Of a stretch of DNA of 64,000 nt, positions 44,562 through 54,363 are shown piece by piece. Position 1 is the first letter of the stretch, and each line of letters opens with the position of its first letter. Position numbers and translations under genes: made by a program. The notes under the pieces are model-generated. The model worked only from the letters and a program-made list of their open reading frames with translations. It made no database searches and was not told the DNA's origin. This DNA is from RGIG6374 sp045600965. GTDB taxonomy: Bacteria > Bacteroidota > Bacteroidia > Bacteroidales > UBA932. The stretch lies in the NCBI GenBank assembly GCA_045600965.1, contig JAZRYW010000050.1, forward strand, positions 16,168 through 80,167, in the 5' to 3' direction.

Positions 44562-44960
44562 ATGAAGATTTTCGATCCATTGAGAAGGAAGGAGGTTGAA
44601 TGCACTCCCGAGGAAAGGGTGCGGCAGTGGGCCATCGGGATGCTCGCTGGGGAGATGAAGGTTCCCCTGTGGCTTATGGCCAGCGAGTACCCGTTCAAAT
44701 TCAACAGCCTGAACTGCAGGGCGGACATAGTGGTGTTCGACAGGAAGGCAGCCCCGGTGATGCTGGTGGAATGCAAGGCCCCCGATGTTGAGCTCAAAGA
44801 CGAGGTGGTGGCCCAGGTGGCGCGTTACAATACCGTCATAAAGGCCCGCTACATAATGATAACCAACGGCGGCAACACCTATATTTGCCGGCACAACCCG
44901 CAGAGCGGCAAGTTCGATTTCCTTACCGAAGCTCCGCTCTATGAAGATATGATACGATAA
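44562..44960 (+). CDS. Orphan HsdR N-terminal-domain protein (PD-(D/E)xK fold)
   Basis: 132 residues matching the type I restriction HsdR_N nuclease domain on its own: D55 in CRADIVVFDR and E70-x-K72 in MLVECKAP form the PD-(D/E)xK active site, with VAQVARYNTVIKARYIMITN following. No helicase or methylase is nearby. Such single-domain proteins are widespread in Bacteroidota beside CCA/holA-type genes, suggesting a housekeeping nucleic-acid function; the substrate is unknown. It overlaps cca by 1 nt. Confidence 0.82.
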   Translation: MKIFDPLRRKEVECTPEERVRQWAIGMLAGEMKVPLWLMASEYPFKFNSLNCRADIVVFDRKAAPVMLVECKAPDVELKDEVVAQVARYNTVIKARYIMITNGGNTYICRHNPQSGKFDFLTEAPLYEDMIR

Positions 44961-46423
44961 TGGCAGCAGAAATACTTGAGATATCCAGGATACTTGACAA
45001 CCCGATATTCCGCGAAGTGTCCCGCCAGGCCCGGAAACTCGGCGTCAGGGCCTTCGTCATAGGCGGATTCGTGAGGGATTTCTTCCTCGGCATACACAAC
45101 GACGACATAGACATCGTCGTGGAGAGCAACGGCAGGATAGAACACTGCGGGATAGCCCTTGCCCAGGCCACCGCAGAGGCTCTCGGCAGCAAGGTCTCGG
45201 TGTTCAGGAATTTCGGAACGGCGATGTTCAAGTTCCACGGCACAGAGGTGGAGTTCGTCGGTACGCGCCGTGAATCCTACCGCTCCAACTCCCGCAAGCC
45301 CATAGTGGAGGACGGGACCCTGGAGGAGGACCAGCTTCGCCGTGACTTCACCATCAACGCGATGGCCTTCTCCCTGCAGAAGGAGGATTTCGGCCGGCTC
45401 ATCGACCCCTTCGGCGGCATAAAGGACCTCAACCTAGGCCTGATACGCACACCTCTCGACCCCGACACAACCTACAGCGACGATCCCCTGAGGATGATAC
45501 GCGCCGTGCGTTTCGCCACAAGGCTCGACTTCGACATAGTGCCCGAGTCGGTGGAGTCGATGCGACGCAACTCCGGAAGGCTCAGGATACTTTCCGCCGA
45601 GCGCATTTCCGAGGAGCTGAACAAGATAATGATGACCGGGAGGCCCTCCAAGGGATTCAGGCTTCTCGACGAATGCGGCCTTCTCGAGACCATACTGCCG
45701 GAACTCCACGCCCTCAAGGGAGTGGAGGTCATAGACGGACACGGCCATAAGGATGTATTCCTTCACACGCTGAAGGTCCTTGACAACATCAGCGCTCCGG
45801 GCAATGACACCACCAACCCCGACAACGTGCTATGGCTCAGATGGGCGGCCCTTCTCCACGACATAGGCAAGGCTCAGACCAAGAAATACGACCCCAGGCT
45901 CGGATGGACCTTCCACGCCCACGATTTCATAGGGGCGAAGATGGTCCCCGGTGTGTTCCGCAGGCTGAAACTGCCTCAGAACGAGGCACTCAAATATGTT
46001 CAGAAACTTGTGCAGCTCCATCTCAGGCCCATCGCGCTTGTAACCGACCAGGTGACCGACTCCGCCGTGAGGAGGCTCCTGTTCGACGCCTCGGACGATG
46101 TGGACGACCTTATGCTCCTCTGCAAGGCCGACATAACGTCCAAGAACGAGATGAAGGTGGAGACCTTCCGCGCCAACTATGACCACGTCAAGGAGAAACT
46201 GGTGGAGATAGAGGCGAAGGACGCAGTCCGCAACTTCCACAACCCCGTGTCAGGGGAGATGATAATGGAAACCTTCGGCCTGAGCCCCTGCAGGGAGGTG
46301 GGACTGATAAAGGAATACATCAAGGAGGCCATACTCGACGGACGCTGTCCCAATGAGCCTTCTCCGGCAATGGAACTGATGTTCGCCAAGGCCGCGGAAA
46401 TGGGTCTCAAGCCCAAAGATTGA
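44960..46423 (+). CDS. cca: tRNA nucleotidyltransferase (CCA-adding) with HD domain
   Basis: 487 residues. Poly(A) polymerase/CCA head domain: IGGFVRDFFLGIHNDDIDIV with the catalytic DxD, then the RRDFTINAMAF and DDPLRMIRAVRFATRLDF blocks. An HD phosphohydrolase-like domain starts at about residue 255 (HDVFLHT, HDIGKAQT). It builds or repairs the 3' CCA of tRNAs. Tightly linked to the upstream HsdR-N gene. Confidence 0.93.
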   Translation: MAAEILEISRILDNPIFREVSRQARKLGVRAFVIGGFVRDFFLGIHNDDIDIVVESNGRIEHCGIALAQATAEALGSKVSVFRNFGTAMFKFHGTEVEFVGTRRESYRSNSRKPIVEDGTLEEDQLRRDFTINAMAFSLQKEDFGRLIDPFGGIKDLNLGLIRTPLDPDTTYSDDPLRMIRAVRFATRLDFDIVPESVESMRRNSGRLRILSAERISEELNKIMMTGRPSKGFRLLDECGLLETILPELHALKGVEVIDGHGHKDVFLHTLKVLDNISAPGNDTTNPDNVLWLRWAALLHDIGKAQTKKYDPRLGWTFHAHDFIGAKMVPGVFRRLKLPQNEALKYVQKLVQLHLRPIALVTDQVTDSAVRRLLFDASDDVDDLMLLCKADITSKNEMKVETFRANYDHVKEKLVEIEAKDAVRNFHNPVSGEMIMETFGLSPCREVGLIKEYIKEAILDGRCPNEPSPAMELMFAKAAEMGLKPKD

Positions 46424-46442
46424 GACAGCTGTTCTTTTTTCG

Positions 46443-46522
46443 GGAAATATTAGTGATATTTGCATAAGAAATACAACTTCTAAGGAATGATGAAAAAATA
46501 AGTTATTTTTTAAGAATGACTA
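46443..46522 (+). promoter_or_regulatory. holA promoter-leader cassette, related to the TonB receptor leader
   Basis: Contains AATATTAGTGATATTTGCAT (near-match -7 box GATATTTG at 46455-46462), then GGAATGATGAAAAAATAAG (46484-46502) and TTATTTTTTAAGAATGACTA (46503-46522). The TonB receptor leader on the minus strand has the same blocks in the same order, with one mismatch in each of the last two, but split by the 116-bp MITE-like element. Confidence 0.55.
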
Positions 46523-46530
46523 AGTAATCA

Positions 46531-47559
46531 ATGGCCAAGTCAGATTCACAACAGAATTACAGGGAGATACTCACTGATGTCAGGGAAGGCCGCTTCGCGC
46601 CGTTCTACCTGCTTATGGGCGAGGAACCTTTCTACGTGGAAAGGCTCTGCGAGGCCATAATGAACCAGGCTGTCAACCCTTTCGAGCGTGATTTCAACCA
46701 GATAGTCTACTACGGCGCCGACGTCACTGCGGAGCAGGTCATCAGCACGGCCAGGCAGTTCCCTATGATGGGCGACCATCTGCTCGTGGTGGTCAAGGAG
46801 GCTCAGATGATGAGCAAGCCGGAGGATATCGCCCCCTATCTGATGTCACCTATGCCCTCCACCATACTGGTGCTCTGCTTTATGGGCAAGAGCATCGACA
46901 AGAGGACCGCTTTCTACAAGCAGGCCCAGAAGGTCGGCAGGGTGCTCGAGTCCGTCAAGGTGCAGGACTACCGCCTTTCACAGTGGATAGAGGCTTTCTT
47001 CTCCGAAGAAGGCTTCGACATCGAGCCGGAAGCCGCCGAACTTATGGGTGAGTTCACCGGCAACGACCTTCGCAAGATATCGGTGGAGGTTGACAAGATG
47101 CGCCGTAACCTCCCTCTTGACGCAAAGCGGATCACCGTGGCCGACATAGAGAAGAATGTTGGGATAAGCCGCGAGTATTCCGTATTCGAGCTGACCAAGG
47201 CCCTTTCGTTCGGACAGAAGGAGAAGGCGTTCCGCATAGCCTCCTATTTCGCGGATTCCCCGAAGAAATATCCCATCCAGATGACCATAGCCGCCCTTGC
47301 GATGTATTTCCTCAAGGTATGGAGATACCATTCCCTGATGCAGGCCCATACGCCTAAATCCCAGATGGCCGGCGAACTCGGGGTGAACCCCTACTTTCTG
47401 GGTGAATACGAAACCGCTGCAAGGAACTACCCTCCCCGCAAGGTTATGGCGGCCATAGCTTTCCTCAAGGAATACGACTACCGCAGCAAGTCGAACGAGC
47501 GCGGTGACGCCTCGGACGGCGACCTGCTTATGGAACTTCTCTCCAGGCTCGTATCCTAA
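46531..47559 (+). CDS. holA: DNA polymerase III delta subunit
   Basis: 342 residues. Delta opens the sliding clamp in the clamp loader. N-terminal PFYLLMGEEPFYVERLCEAI is the family start; the three-domain organisation and C-terminal collar (NPYFLGEYETAARNYPPRK) are normal. The 3' end overlaps the convergent C11 peptidase by 4 nt. Confidence 0.9.
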   Translation: MAKSDSQQNYREILTDVREGRFAPFYLLMGEEPFYVERLCEAIMNQAVNPFERDFNQIVYYGADVTAEQVISTARQFPMMGDHLLVVVKEAQMMSKPEDIAPYLMSPMPSTILVLCFMGKSIDKRTAFYKQAQKVGRVLESVKVQDYRLSQWIEAFFSEEGFDIEPEAAELMGEFTGNDLRKISVEVDKMRRNLPLDAKRITVADIEKNVGISREYSVFELTKALSFGQKEKAFRIASYFADSPKKYPIQMTIAALAMYFLKVWRYHSLMQAHTPKSQMAGELGVNPYFLGEYETAARNYPPRKVMAAIAFLKEYDYRSKSNERGDASDGDLLMELLSRLVS

Positions 47560-48824
47560 CGCACCAGCCCTACGGCCCTGTTCCAGTCCAGAGTCACATA
47601 GAAATCGTTGAGATAAGTGCGCGAGGGCTCGTAGATGTACGTGCTCAGCCCGCTGTACCTGATTATGTCGAAATCCATAAAGAAGCCCGTCGTAGCCTTG
47701 TATATCACTGCACGTTCAAGAGCCTGGTCGAGAGCATCCTTCTCGGAAGGGGCGGCAAACCATCTGAGGTAGTCCTCAAGATCGTAGAACCAGTGCCTTC
47801 CATTCCTGAAATAACCCTGAACCTTGTCTGCTGCGCGGAATGACTCTATCTGCGTGTGATGGTTGTCGCAGATTGTACGGCAGGCATCTGCCAGACCGTC
47901 GAGCTCAAGGCACTCCACGACGGAGATTGTGGCCGACCGGGAATAGTGGGATGTCTTGGAGTCGTATACCTCGAAATAGTCACGGCAGAAGTCAATCACA
48001 GCCTGCCTGTCACCGATTCTGTCCGCTTCATTGAACAGACGTTTGCACAGTTTCGCGTAAGGGAAGCCGTCAGCGATGATCTCGGTTTGGGAGAATGCCA
48101 CGAAATTACAGTTGTTGCGCAGTTCATAGGCCACTTCCACCCCTCCCATCAGACAGGCGTCGAAGATGATGTAGTCGTAGCGTATCGGCAAGGCATCGGC
48201 CAGGTCCTGGATGTCGATCTCACGGCGGTCGTCCTCACCGAAAGACTTGACCATATGCCTGTAGGGGTCGTCCTCCAGACTTGGGAAATGTTCCACCGCG
48301 TTCTGCATAAGGAACCAGTCTCCGCCACCGGCTTTGTCATAGAGATTGGGGTCGCGATAGTAGTCCTCCGGCAGCCATCCGGATCCGTGGGACCACAGTA
48401 TCAATCCGTTATATCTGGAAGGGTACATTTCCGCCGCCACCGAAAGCACCGTATGCAGCTGCTGTGCGGAGGCTGAGTTGACGGTGTCATCCCACGCCAT
48501 AAGAACGGTGGAAGAGGGCGCTCCGTCGCGGTCCTGGGAAAGTCTGAGCAGCTGGGGGCCCTTATGCCTCATATCCAGGTAAACCAGCAGGACGTTATCC
48601 TTGTCGGTGCCCATTGGAAGGCTGCGGCAGGACATCAGACTGTCGATATTGTTCTGTGCGTAATTTGTGTAATAATCATCACCCCCGAGGCTATTGTCGG
48701 CCGCCAAATACAGCAATACAGTGCGACGCTCGGAATTGCCGTCACCGGGATCGACGGACGGACAGCCGCACAGGAGCAATGCCGCTGCAAGGAGGGCAAT
48801 AAATGAGGACAGCCGCTTGAGCAT
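47556..48824 (-). CDS. Clostripain-family (C11) cysteine peptidase, lipoprotein
   Basis: 422 residues with lipobox LLLCGC. Catalytic H146 in ILWSHGSGW and C224 in IIFDACLMGGVE mark family C11. Secreted C11 enzymes cut after Arg or Lys and are common in gut Bacteroidales. It starts 1 nt after the carB stop on the same strand, so it may be read from the arginine operon, a curious link given the family's preference for basic residues. Whether it needs self-cleavage is not visible. Confidence 0.88.
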   Translation of the reverse strand: MLKRLSSFIALLAAALLLCGCPSVDPGDGNSERRTVLLYLAADNSLGGDDYYTNYAQNNIDSLMSCRSLPMGTDKDNVLLVYLDMRHKGPQLLRLSQDRDGAPSSTVLMAWDDTVNSASAQQLHTVLSVAAEMYPSRYNGLILWSHGSGWLPEDYYRDPNLYDKAGGGDWFLMQNAVEHFPSLEDDPYRHMVKSFGEDDRREIDIQDLADALPIRYDYIIFDACLMGGVEVAYELRNNCNFVAFSQTEIIADGFPYAKLCKRLFNEADRIGDRQAVIDFCRDYFEVYDSKTSHYSRSATISVVECLELDGLADACRTICDNHHTQIESFRAADKVQGYFRNGRHWFYDLEDYLRWFAAPSEKDALDQALERAVIYKATTGFFMDFDIIRYSGLSTYIYEPSRTYLNDFYVTLDWNRAVGLVR

Positions 48825-48825
48825 A

Positions 48826-51800
48826 TCAATATTCGTCCCAACTCTTTATCTTGAGGTTGTCCTTCGCATCGGAGCAGAACGCCTTGATGAAGGCCGATGC
48901 CAGACGGCTGTTGGTAATCAGAGGGACGTTCATATCGATGGCGGCGCGGCGCATATGGTAGCCGTCGGACAATTCACTTCTGGTGAAGTTCTTGGGAATG
49001 TTCACTACAAGGCTCACCCTGTGGTTTCGGATAAGGTCGATGGCATTGGGTATGTCAGCCTTCTCACCTTCCGAGGGCCTCAGGACAGGAAGGGCATCAA
49101 CGCCGTTGGCGACGAGATACTTCTGCGTTCCTTCGGTGGCATAGATGGTGTAGCCGCTGTTGATCAGTATCGAGCAGGGCGTCAGCAGGCTTGCCTTCTG
49201 AAGGGCATTCCCTGAAGACACGAGCACTGCGTCTCCCTTTCTGGGGACACTGTAGCCGACTGAAATCATAGCCTTGAGCAGGGCCTCGTCAAAGGTGTCA
49301 CCGATACATCCCACTTCTCCCGTGGATGCCATATCGACGCCGGGCACGGGGTCTGCACGGTTCAGCCTTGAGAAGGAGAACTGCGACGCCTTCACGCCCA
49401 CGTGGTCGAGTTCGAAAGCATCGCAGGCGGGAGCCTCCGGATGCTGGCCGAGCATACACCTGGTGGCGAGCTCGATGAAATTGACTTTCAATATCTTGGA
49501 AACGAACGGGAAACTGCGTGAAGAACGCAGGTTGCACTCGATGACCTTGATGTAGTTGTCCCCCACGAGGAACTGTATGTTGAAAGGTCCGGTAATGCGG
49601 AGTTCGGCGGCAATCTTTGCTGAAATCTTGCGTATCCTCGCCACGGTCACACCGTAGAGTTTCTGGGGAGGGAACTGCATCGTGGCGTCACCGGAATGTA
49701 CGCCTGCATATTCCACGTGCTCTGAAACGGCGTATGCCAGCACCTTTCCGCCATCGGCAACCGCATCGAACTCTATTTCGCGGCAGCGCTGCATAAACGA
49801 ACTTACAACTACGGGATGCTCTTCCGACACCTCAACCGCCAGTTCAAGGAACTTGTGAAGGTCGTCGAGCGAGTAGCAGACGTTCATAGCCGCACCGGAA
49901 AGCACGTATGAAGGACGCACCAGGACGGGGAAGCCCACCTTTTCGGTAAAGGCGTCAACCGCATCTATGGTGGTGAGTTCGTTCCACGAAGGCTGGTCGA
50001 TGCCGAGCGCATCCACTATCGAGGAGAACTTGTTGCGGTCCTCGGCGCGGTCGATGTCGATAGCAGATGTTCCGAGCAGACGTATGCCGTTCTTTGAGAG
50101 AGGAAGCGCAAGATTGTTCGGAATCTGTCCTCCCACGCTGACGATGACTCCATAGGGATCTTCGAGGGCGCATATCTCAAGCACCGTCTCCAGGCTGAGT
50201 TCATCGAAGTAGAGCCTGTCGGATATGTCGTAGTCGGTGGACACGGTCTCGGGGTTGTAGTTGATCATCACGGCCTTGTACCCGCTCTTGCGCAGTGTGT
50301 TTATGGCATTCACGCCGCACCAGTCGAATTCCACGCTCGAGCCTATGCGGTATGCGCCGCTGCCGAGCACCACCGCCGTATGGTCACCGCTGCCGAAGCG
50401 CACGTCGTGGGAATCGGCATTGTAGGTCAGATAGAGGTAGTTTGACTCCACGTCGGAGGATGTGGCGAAGGTCTCTATGCGCTTCACTGCGGGACGCAGA
50501 CCGAGGCTGCGCCGGTGCTCCCTGACTATGAGTTCGCTGACCTTGAACACCTTGGCTATCTGTATGTCAGAGAAGCCCTGTCTCTTGGCCTTCTGGAAAA
50601 GTTCCTTGGGGACATCCTCGAGATATCTGTAGGAGGCGAGCTCGGAATAGGTCTCGCGTATGTGCATCAGCTGTTCGAGGAACCAGCGGTCTATCTTGGT
50701 CAGGTCGTGGATGCGGTCTATGGTGTAGCCGGCGTCGAGAGCCGCCGCAATGGCGAACATTCTCGTGTCAGTGGGATGCGACAGGGCCATATCGAGGTCC
50801 GAAGTGTCGAACTTCTTGTTGCATACGAAACCGTCCGCGCCCTGCCCTATCATACGGAGTCCCTTCTGGATGGCCTCCTCGAACGACTTGCCTATCGACA
50901 TCACCTCGCCGACGCTCTTCATGCTGGTGCCCAGTTCGCGTGACACGCCGCGGAACTTGGAAAGGTCCCAGCGGGGAATCTTGCAGACGACGTAGTCGAC
51001 CTTGGGGGTCTCTGCGGCATTGCCTATCCGGGTAAGGTCATAGCCCAGGCCTATCTTTGCGGCGACAAATGCGAGGGGATAACCGGTGGCCTTGGATGCA
51101 AGGGCGGATGAGCGTGACAGGCGGGCGTTGACCTCTATCACACGGTAGTCCATCGAGCCGTCCGGACTGAAGGCGAACTGTATGTTGCATTCGCCCACGA
51201 TGCCCAGATGGCGGACTATCCTTATCGAGAGTTCGTGCAGGTAGTCGAGTTCCTCACGGGTGAGGGTCTGCGTGGGCGCGATGACCACACTCTCTCCGGT
51301 ATGGATGCCGAGCGGGTCGAGATTCTCCATATCGCAGATGATCATACATCTGTCAGTTGCGTCACGCACCACTTCAAATTCGATTTCCTTCCAGCCCTTG
51401 AGCGATTTCTCCACAAGCACCTGGGGAGCGAAGGCGAACGACTTGGCGGCAATGACATCGAGTTCCTCCTGATTGTCGCAGAATCCCGAGCCAAGGCCTC
51501 CGAGCGCATACGCGGCGCGGATGATGACGGGATATCCCACATCGTTGGCAGCCGCGCGCGCCTGCTCGAGAGTCTCGGCGGCGTGAGACTTTATGGTCTT
51601 TATTTCTATCTCATCGAGCTTCTTGACGAAAAGGTCCCTGTCTTCGGTGTCTATCACGGCCTGGACGGGGGTTCCGAGCACCTGCACGCCCCATTCCTTG
51701 AGAAAGCCGCTGCGGTAGAGTTCCACACCGCAGTTCAGCGCGGTCTGTCCGCCGAAGGAGAGCAGAATGCCGTCGGGACGTTCCTTGCGGATGACATCCT

Positions 51801-52014
51801 CGACGAACTTGGGCGTCACCGGAAGGAAATAGACCTTGTCGGCCACGTCGCCGCCGGTCTGGACGGTCGCGATGTTGGGGTTGACCAGCACTGTGGAGAC
51901 ACCTTCCTGACGGAGGGCCTTGAGCGCCTGTGTACCGCTGTAGTCGAATTCACCGGCCTGACCTATCTTGAGAGCGCCGGAACCGAGGACAAGAACTTTC
52001 TTTAGTTTTTCCAT
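48826..52014 (-). CDS. carB: Carbamoyl-phosphate synthase large subunit
   Basis: 1062 residues. Two ATP-grasp halves, each with its preATP-grasp domain (LVLGSGALKIGQAGEFDYSG; then VVLGSGAYRIGSSVEFDWCG), the oligomerisation domain between them and the C-terminal MGS-like regulatory domain (from about 930). It makes carbamoyl phosphate for citrulline and pyrimidines. carA is not in the window. Overlaps argH by 13 nt. Confidence 0.96.
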   Translation of the reverse strand: MEKLKKVLVLGSGALKIGQAGEFDYSGTQALKALRQEGVSTVLVNPNIATVQTGGDVADKVYFLPVTPKFVEDVIRKERPDGILLSFGGQTALNCGVELYRSGFLKEWGVQVLGTPVQAVIDTEDRDLFVKKLDEIEIKTIKSHAAETLEQARAAANDVGYPVIIRAAYALGGLGSGFCDNQEELDVIAAKSFAFAPQVLVEKSLKGWKEIEFEVVRDATDRCMIICDMENLDPLGIHTGESVVIAPTQTLTREELDYLHELSIRIVRHLGIVGECNIQFAFSPDGSMDYRVIEVNARLSRSSALASKATGYPLAFVAAKIGLGYDLTRIGNAAETPKVDYVVCKIPRWDLSKFRGVSRELGTSMKSVGEVMSIGKSFEEAIQKGLRMIGQGADGFVCNKKFDTSDLDMALSHPTDTRMFAIAAALDAGYTIDRIHDLTKIDRWFLEQLMHIRETYSELASYRYLEDVPKELFQKAKRQGFSDIQIAKVFKVSELIVREHRRSLGLRPAVKRIETFATSSDVESNYLYLTYNADSHDVRFGSGDHTAVVLGSGAYRIGSSVEFDWCGVNAINTLRKSGYKAVMINYNPETVSTDYDISDRLYFDELSLETVLEICALEDPYGVIVSVGGQIPNNLALPLSKNGIRLLGTSAIDIDRAEDRNKFSSIVDALGIDQPSWNELTTIDAVDAFTEKVGFPVLVRPSYVLSGAAMNVCYSLDDLHKFLELAVEVSEEHPVVVSSFMQRCREIEFDAVADGGKVLAYAVSEHVEYAGVHSGDATMQFPPQKLYGVTVARIRKISAKIAAELRITGPFNIQFLVGDNYIKVIECNLRSSRSFPFVSKILKVNFIELATRCMLGQHPEAPACDAFELDHVGVKASQFSFSRLNRADPVPGVDMASTGEVGCIGDTFDEALLKAMISVGYSVPRKGDAVLVSSGNALQKASLLTPCSILINSGYTIYATEGTQKYLVANGVDALPVLRPSEGEKADIPNAIDLIRNHRVSLVVNIPKNFTRSELSDGYHMRRAAIDMNVPLITNSRLASAFIKAFCSDAKDNLKIKSWDEY

Positions 52015-53297
52015 TGTGAAGCCTGTTTCATTAATTCTGCAATCCTGTCATTGCAGAGGTTACCTATACTTCCTATGTGAGTGTGGTGGATGGATCCGTC
52101 GAAGTGGAAGTTTCCTTCGTTGACCTCCTTGCCCACCTGTATGTATGCCTCGCGGAAGGGCGTGCCCTCCAGCGTGCGCCGGTTGACCTCCTCCACCGTG
52201 AAGAGATGTTCGTAGAGTCCCGAATCAAGTATGTGACTGTTGATCCGGATATGGGCAAGCATATAGTCCGTCATTTCGAGACATTCGTCGAGAAGCCCGA
52301 TTGCGGGGAAAAGTATGTCCTTGAGCAGCTGGTAGTCGCGGTGATAGCCGTGGGGAAGGTTGCTGCAGAGCATCGATATCTCGTTCTCCGCGGACATCAC
52401 CCGGTTGCACTTGCCGCGCACCATCTCCCACACGTCGGGGTTCTTCTTGTGGGGCATTATGCTGGAACCTGTGGTGAGATTGTCCGGGAAATGTATGAAG
52501 CCGAAATTGGGACACATATACTGGCAGCAGTCTGCGGCGAATTTGTTGAGAGTCAGGGCTACGGAGCCCATTGCGGATGCGACGCAGCGTTCCGACTTGC
52601 CGCGGCTCAGCTGGGCGGCGATGACGTTGTAGTCAGGGGAGTCGAAGCCGAGCAGACGGGTTGTCATCTCCCTGTCCAGGGGGAAGGAACTGCCGTAGCC
52701 GGCGGCACTGCCCAGAGGATTGCGGTTGACCACCCTGTATGCGCCGCAGAGCATATGCATATCGTTGACAAGCGCCTCGGCATAGCCGCCGAACCACAGT
52801 CCGAATGACGAAGGCATTGCTATCTGGGCGTGAGTGTATCCGGGCATCAGGACGTCCTTGTAGCGTTCGCTGAGGCCCTGCAAAGTGTCGAAGATGGTCA
52901 GCACGCGGTCTCGGAAGCCAAGAAGCGTGTCGCGCAGGAAAAGCTTTATGTCCACCAGGACCTGGTCGTTGCGGGAGCGGCCGGAATGGATCTTCTTGCC
53001 TATATCGCCCAGTCGGCGCGTCAGAAGGAGTTCCACCTGGGAGTGTATGTCCTCCACATCGTCCTCAAGAACAAAACGGCCCGAGTCAATATCCGAAGCG
53101 ATATCGTCCAGGGCTGGATCAAGAATGCCGTGCTCCTCCGCCGTCAGCAGGCCTATCGAGGCGAGCATCGCAATATGCGCCTTGGAGCCGGTTACGTCAT
53201 ATCTGGCAAGTTGAAGGTCAAGAATTCTGTCATCACCCACCGTGAATTCCTCAACGGCGGGTGTACAGGAGGTACCTTTATTCCACAGAGTTGCCAT
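52002..53297 (-). CDS. argH: Argininosuccinate lyase
   Basis: 431 residues. Last step to arginine. Fumarase/aspartase superfamily signature GSSIMPHKKNPDVWE, plus HSGRSRNDQV and MPGYTHAQIAMP. Starts 20 nt inside the end of argE. The direction and overlaps tie it to the arg operon. Confidence 0.95.
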   Translation of the reverse strand: MATLWNKGTSCTPAVEEFTVGDDRILDLQLARYDVTGSKAHIAMLASIGLLTAEEHGILDPALDDIASDIDSGRFVLEDDVEDIHSQVELLLTRRLGDIGKKIHSGRSRNDQVLVDIKLFLRDTLLGFRDRVLTIFDTLQGLSERYKDVLMPGYTHAQIAMPSSFGLWFGGYAEALVNDMHMLCGAYRVVNRNPLGSAAGYGSSFPLDREMTTRLLGFDSPDYNVIAAQLSRGKSERCVASAMGSVALTLNKFAADCCQYMCPNFGFIHFPDNLTTGSSIMPHKKNPDVWEMVRGKCNRVMSAENEISMLCSNLPHGYHRDYQLLKDILFPAIGLLDECLEMTDYMLAHIRINSHILDSGLYEHLFTVEEVNRRTLEGTPFREAYIQVGKEVNEGNFHFDGSIHHTHIGSIGNLCNDRIAELMKQASQWKN

Positions 53298-54363
53298 AGA
53301 AATTTCTTACAAAGGTAATGTATTTTTCGACTGCATCACATATTTCATTGCAAAGAATATACTCATCGGCGTGATGGGAACGTGAAGAATCTCCGGGACC
53401 CATCTTGACAGCCTCACGCCCGGAAAGCAGCATCCAGTTGGAAGTCGTTGGAGATGAGAAGGTTTCTATTCCAAGGCTCTCTACGGTACGCATCAGGGGG
53501 GAGCCGGCGGGAGTCGCCGAAGACCTGTGGGCGAAACTGCGTGCGGTCAGGGTGCTCCTGCAGCGTTCCTGGAGCAGGGAAAGAATTTCCTCGGAACCGT
53601 ACTGCTCGGTGGGCCGTATGTCCACCACAAAGGAGCATCTTTCCGGAATGACATTGTGCGCGGTACCGCAATCCATCATAGTCACGCTTAGCCGGACCTT
53701 GCCCATAGAAGGGGATATGCGGTCAAACTCGAACGACCTCAACGCCGCGATGTCGTCAAGCGCGATATAAAGCGCGTTGACACCCTCATCCCTTGCCGCG
53801 TGACCGCTGACTCCACGGGCCACCCCGTCAAGCACCAGCAGACCACGCTCACTGATGGCCGCACGCATCCCGGTAGGCTCGCCGACAATTACCCATTTCA
53901 CGGTCGACACCTCCGAAGGGCCGTCCTGTCCATATATGAATTCGGAGCCTGAGGGACCGGATGTCTCCTCCTCGCAGTTCAGGACAAGCATCAGGTTGAA
54001 CGGAAGTTCCTCCCCTTCGAGAGCCCTGAAGGCGGCGGCCATCGACACCACGCTCGCTCCGTCGTCATTCGAGCCCAGGCCGCAGACCATATCCGGATCG
54101 TCACCGGGGCTGTATGGGTCGCGGGTATACCCCTCGGCCGGAGGCACGGTATCGATGTGCGCGTCCATAGCCAGCGTAGGCCTTGAAGCATCGAAGTTCC
54201 TGCTCAAAGCCAGCACGTTGCGCCCTTCCCTGCGGCAGTTGAGGCCCCAGGAACGCAAGGTGTGGAGAATCAGGTCGGCCACGGCATCCTCTTTCCCGGA
54301 TTCCGAAGGTATGGCCACCATCCTGCGCAACAGCGCTATCGAGTCTTCTGCATATGCATTCAT
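53278..54363 (-). CDS. argE: N-acyl-ornithine deacylase (M20 family)
   Basis: 361 residues. Dinuclear zinc peptidase-like deacylase with MDAHIDTVP, GLGSNDDGASV and NCEEETSGPSGSE supplying metal ligands. By context it frees ornithine or citrulline from an N-acetyl or N-succinyl intermediate; Bacteroides relatives use succinylated intermediates, but acyl type cannot be read here. Coupled to argB (4-nt overlap). Confidence 0.88.
   Translation of the reverse strand: MNAYAEDSIALLRRMVAIPSESGKEDAVADLILHTLRSWGLNCRREGRNVLALSRNFDASRPTLAMDAHIDTVPPAEGYTRDPYSPGDDPDMVCGLGSNDDGASVVSMAAAFRALEGEELPFNLMLVLNCEEETSGPSGSEFIYGQDGPSEVSTVKWVIVGEPTGMRAAISERGLLVLDGVARGVSGHAARDEGVNALYIALDDIAALRSFEFDRISPSMGKVRLSVTMMDCGTAHNVIPERCSFVVDIRPTEQYGSEEILSLLQERCRSTLTARSFAHRSSATPAGSPLMRTVESLGIETFSSPTTSNWMLLSGREAVKMGPGDSSRSHHADEYILCNEICDAVEKYITFVRNFYGNSVE

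Noticed and set aside
44562..44960. Remnant of a type I restriction-modification system
   Set aside because: No HsdM, HsdS or helicase part is nearby, the domain is intact, and the gene sits among housekeeping genes; a stand-alone protein is more likely.
46424..46440. Terminator after cca (ACAGCTGT followed by a T-run)
   Set aside because: The short palindrome has no room for a loop, so a stable hairpin is unlikely.
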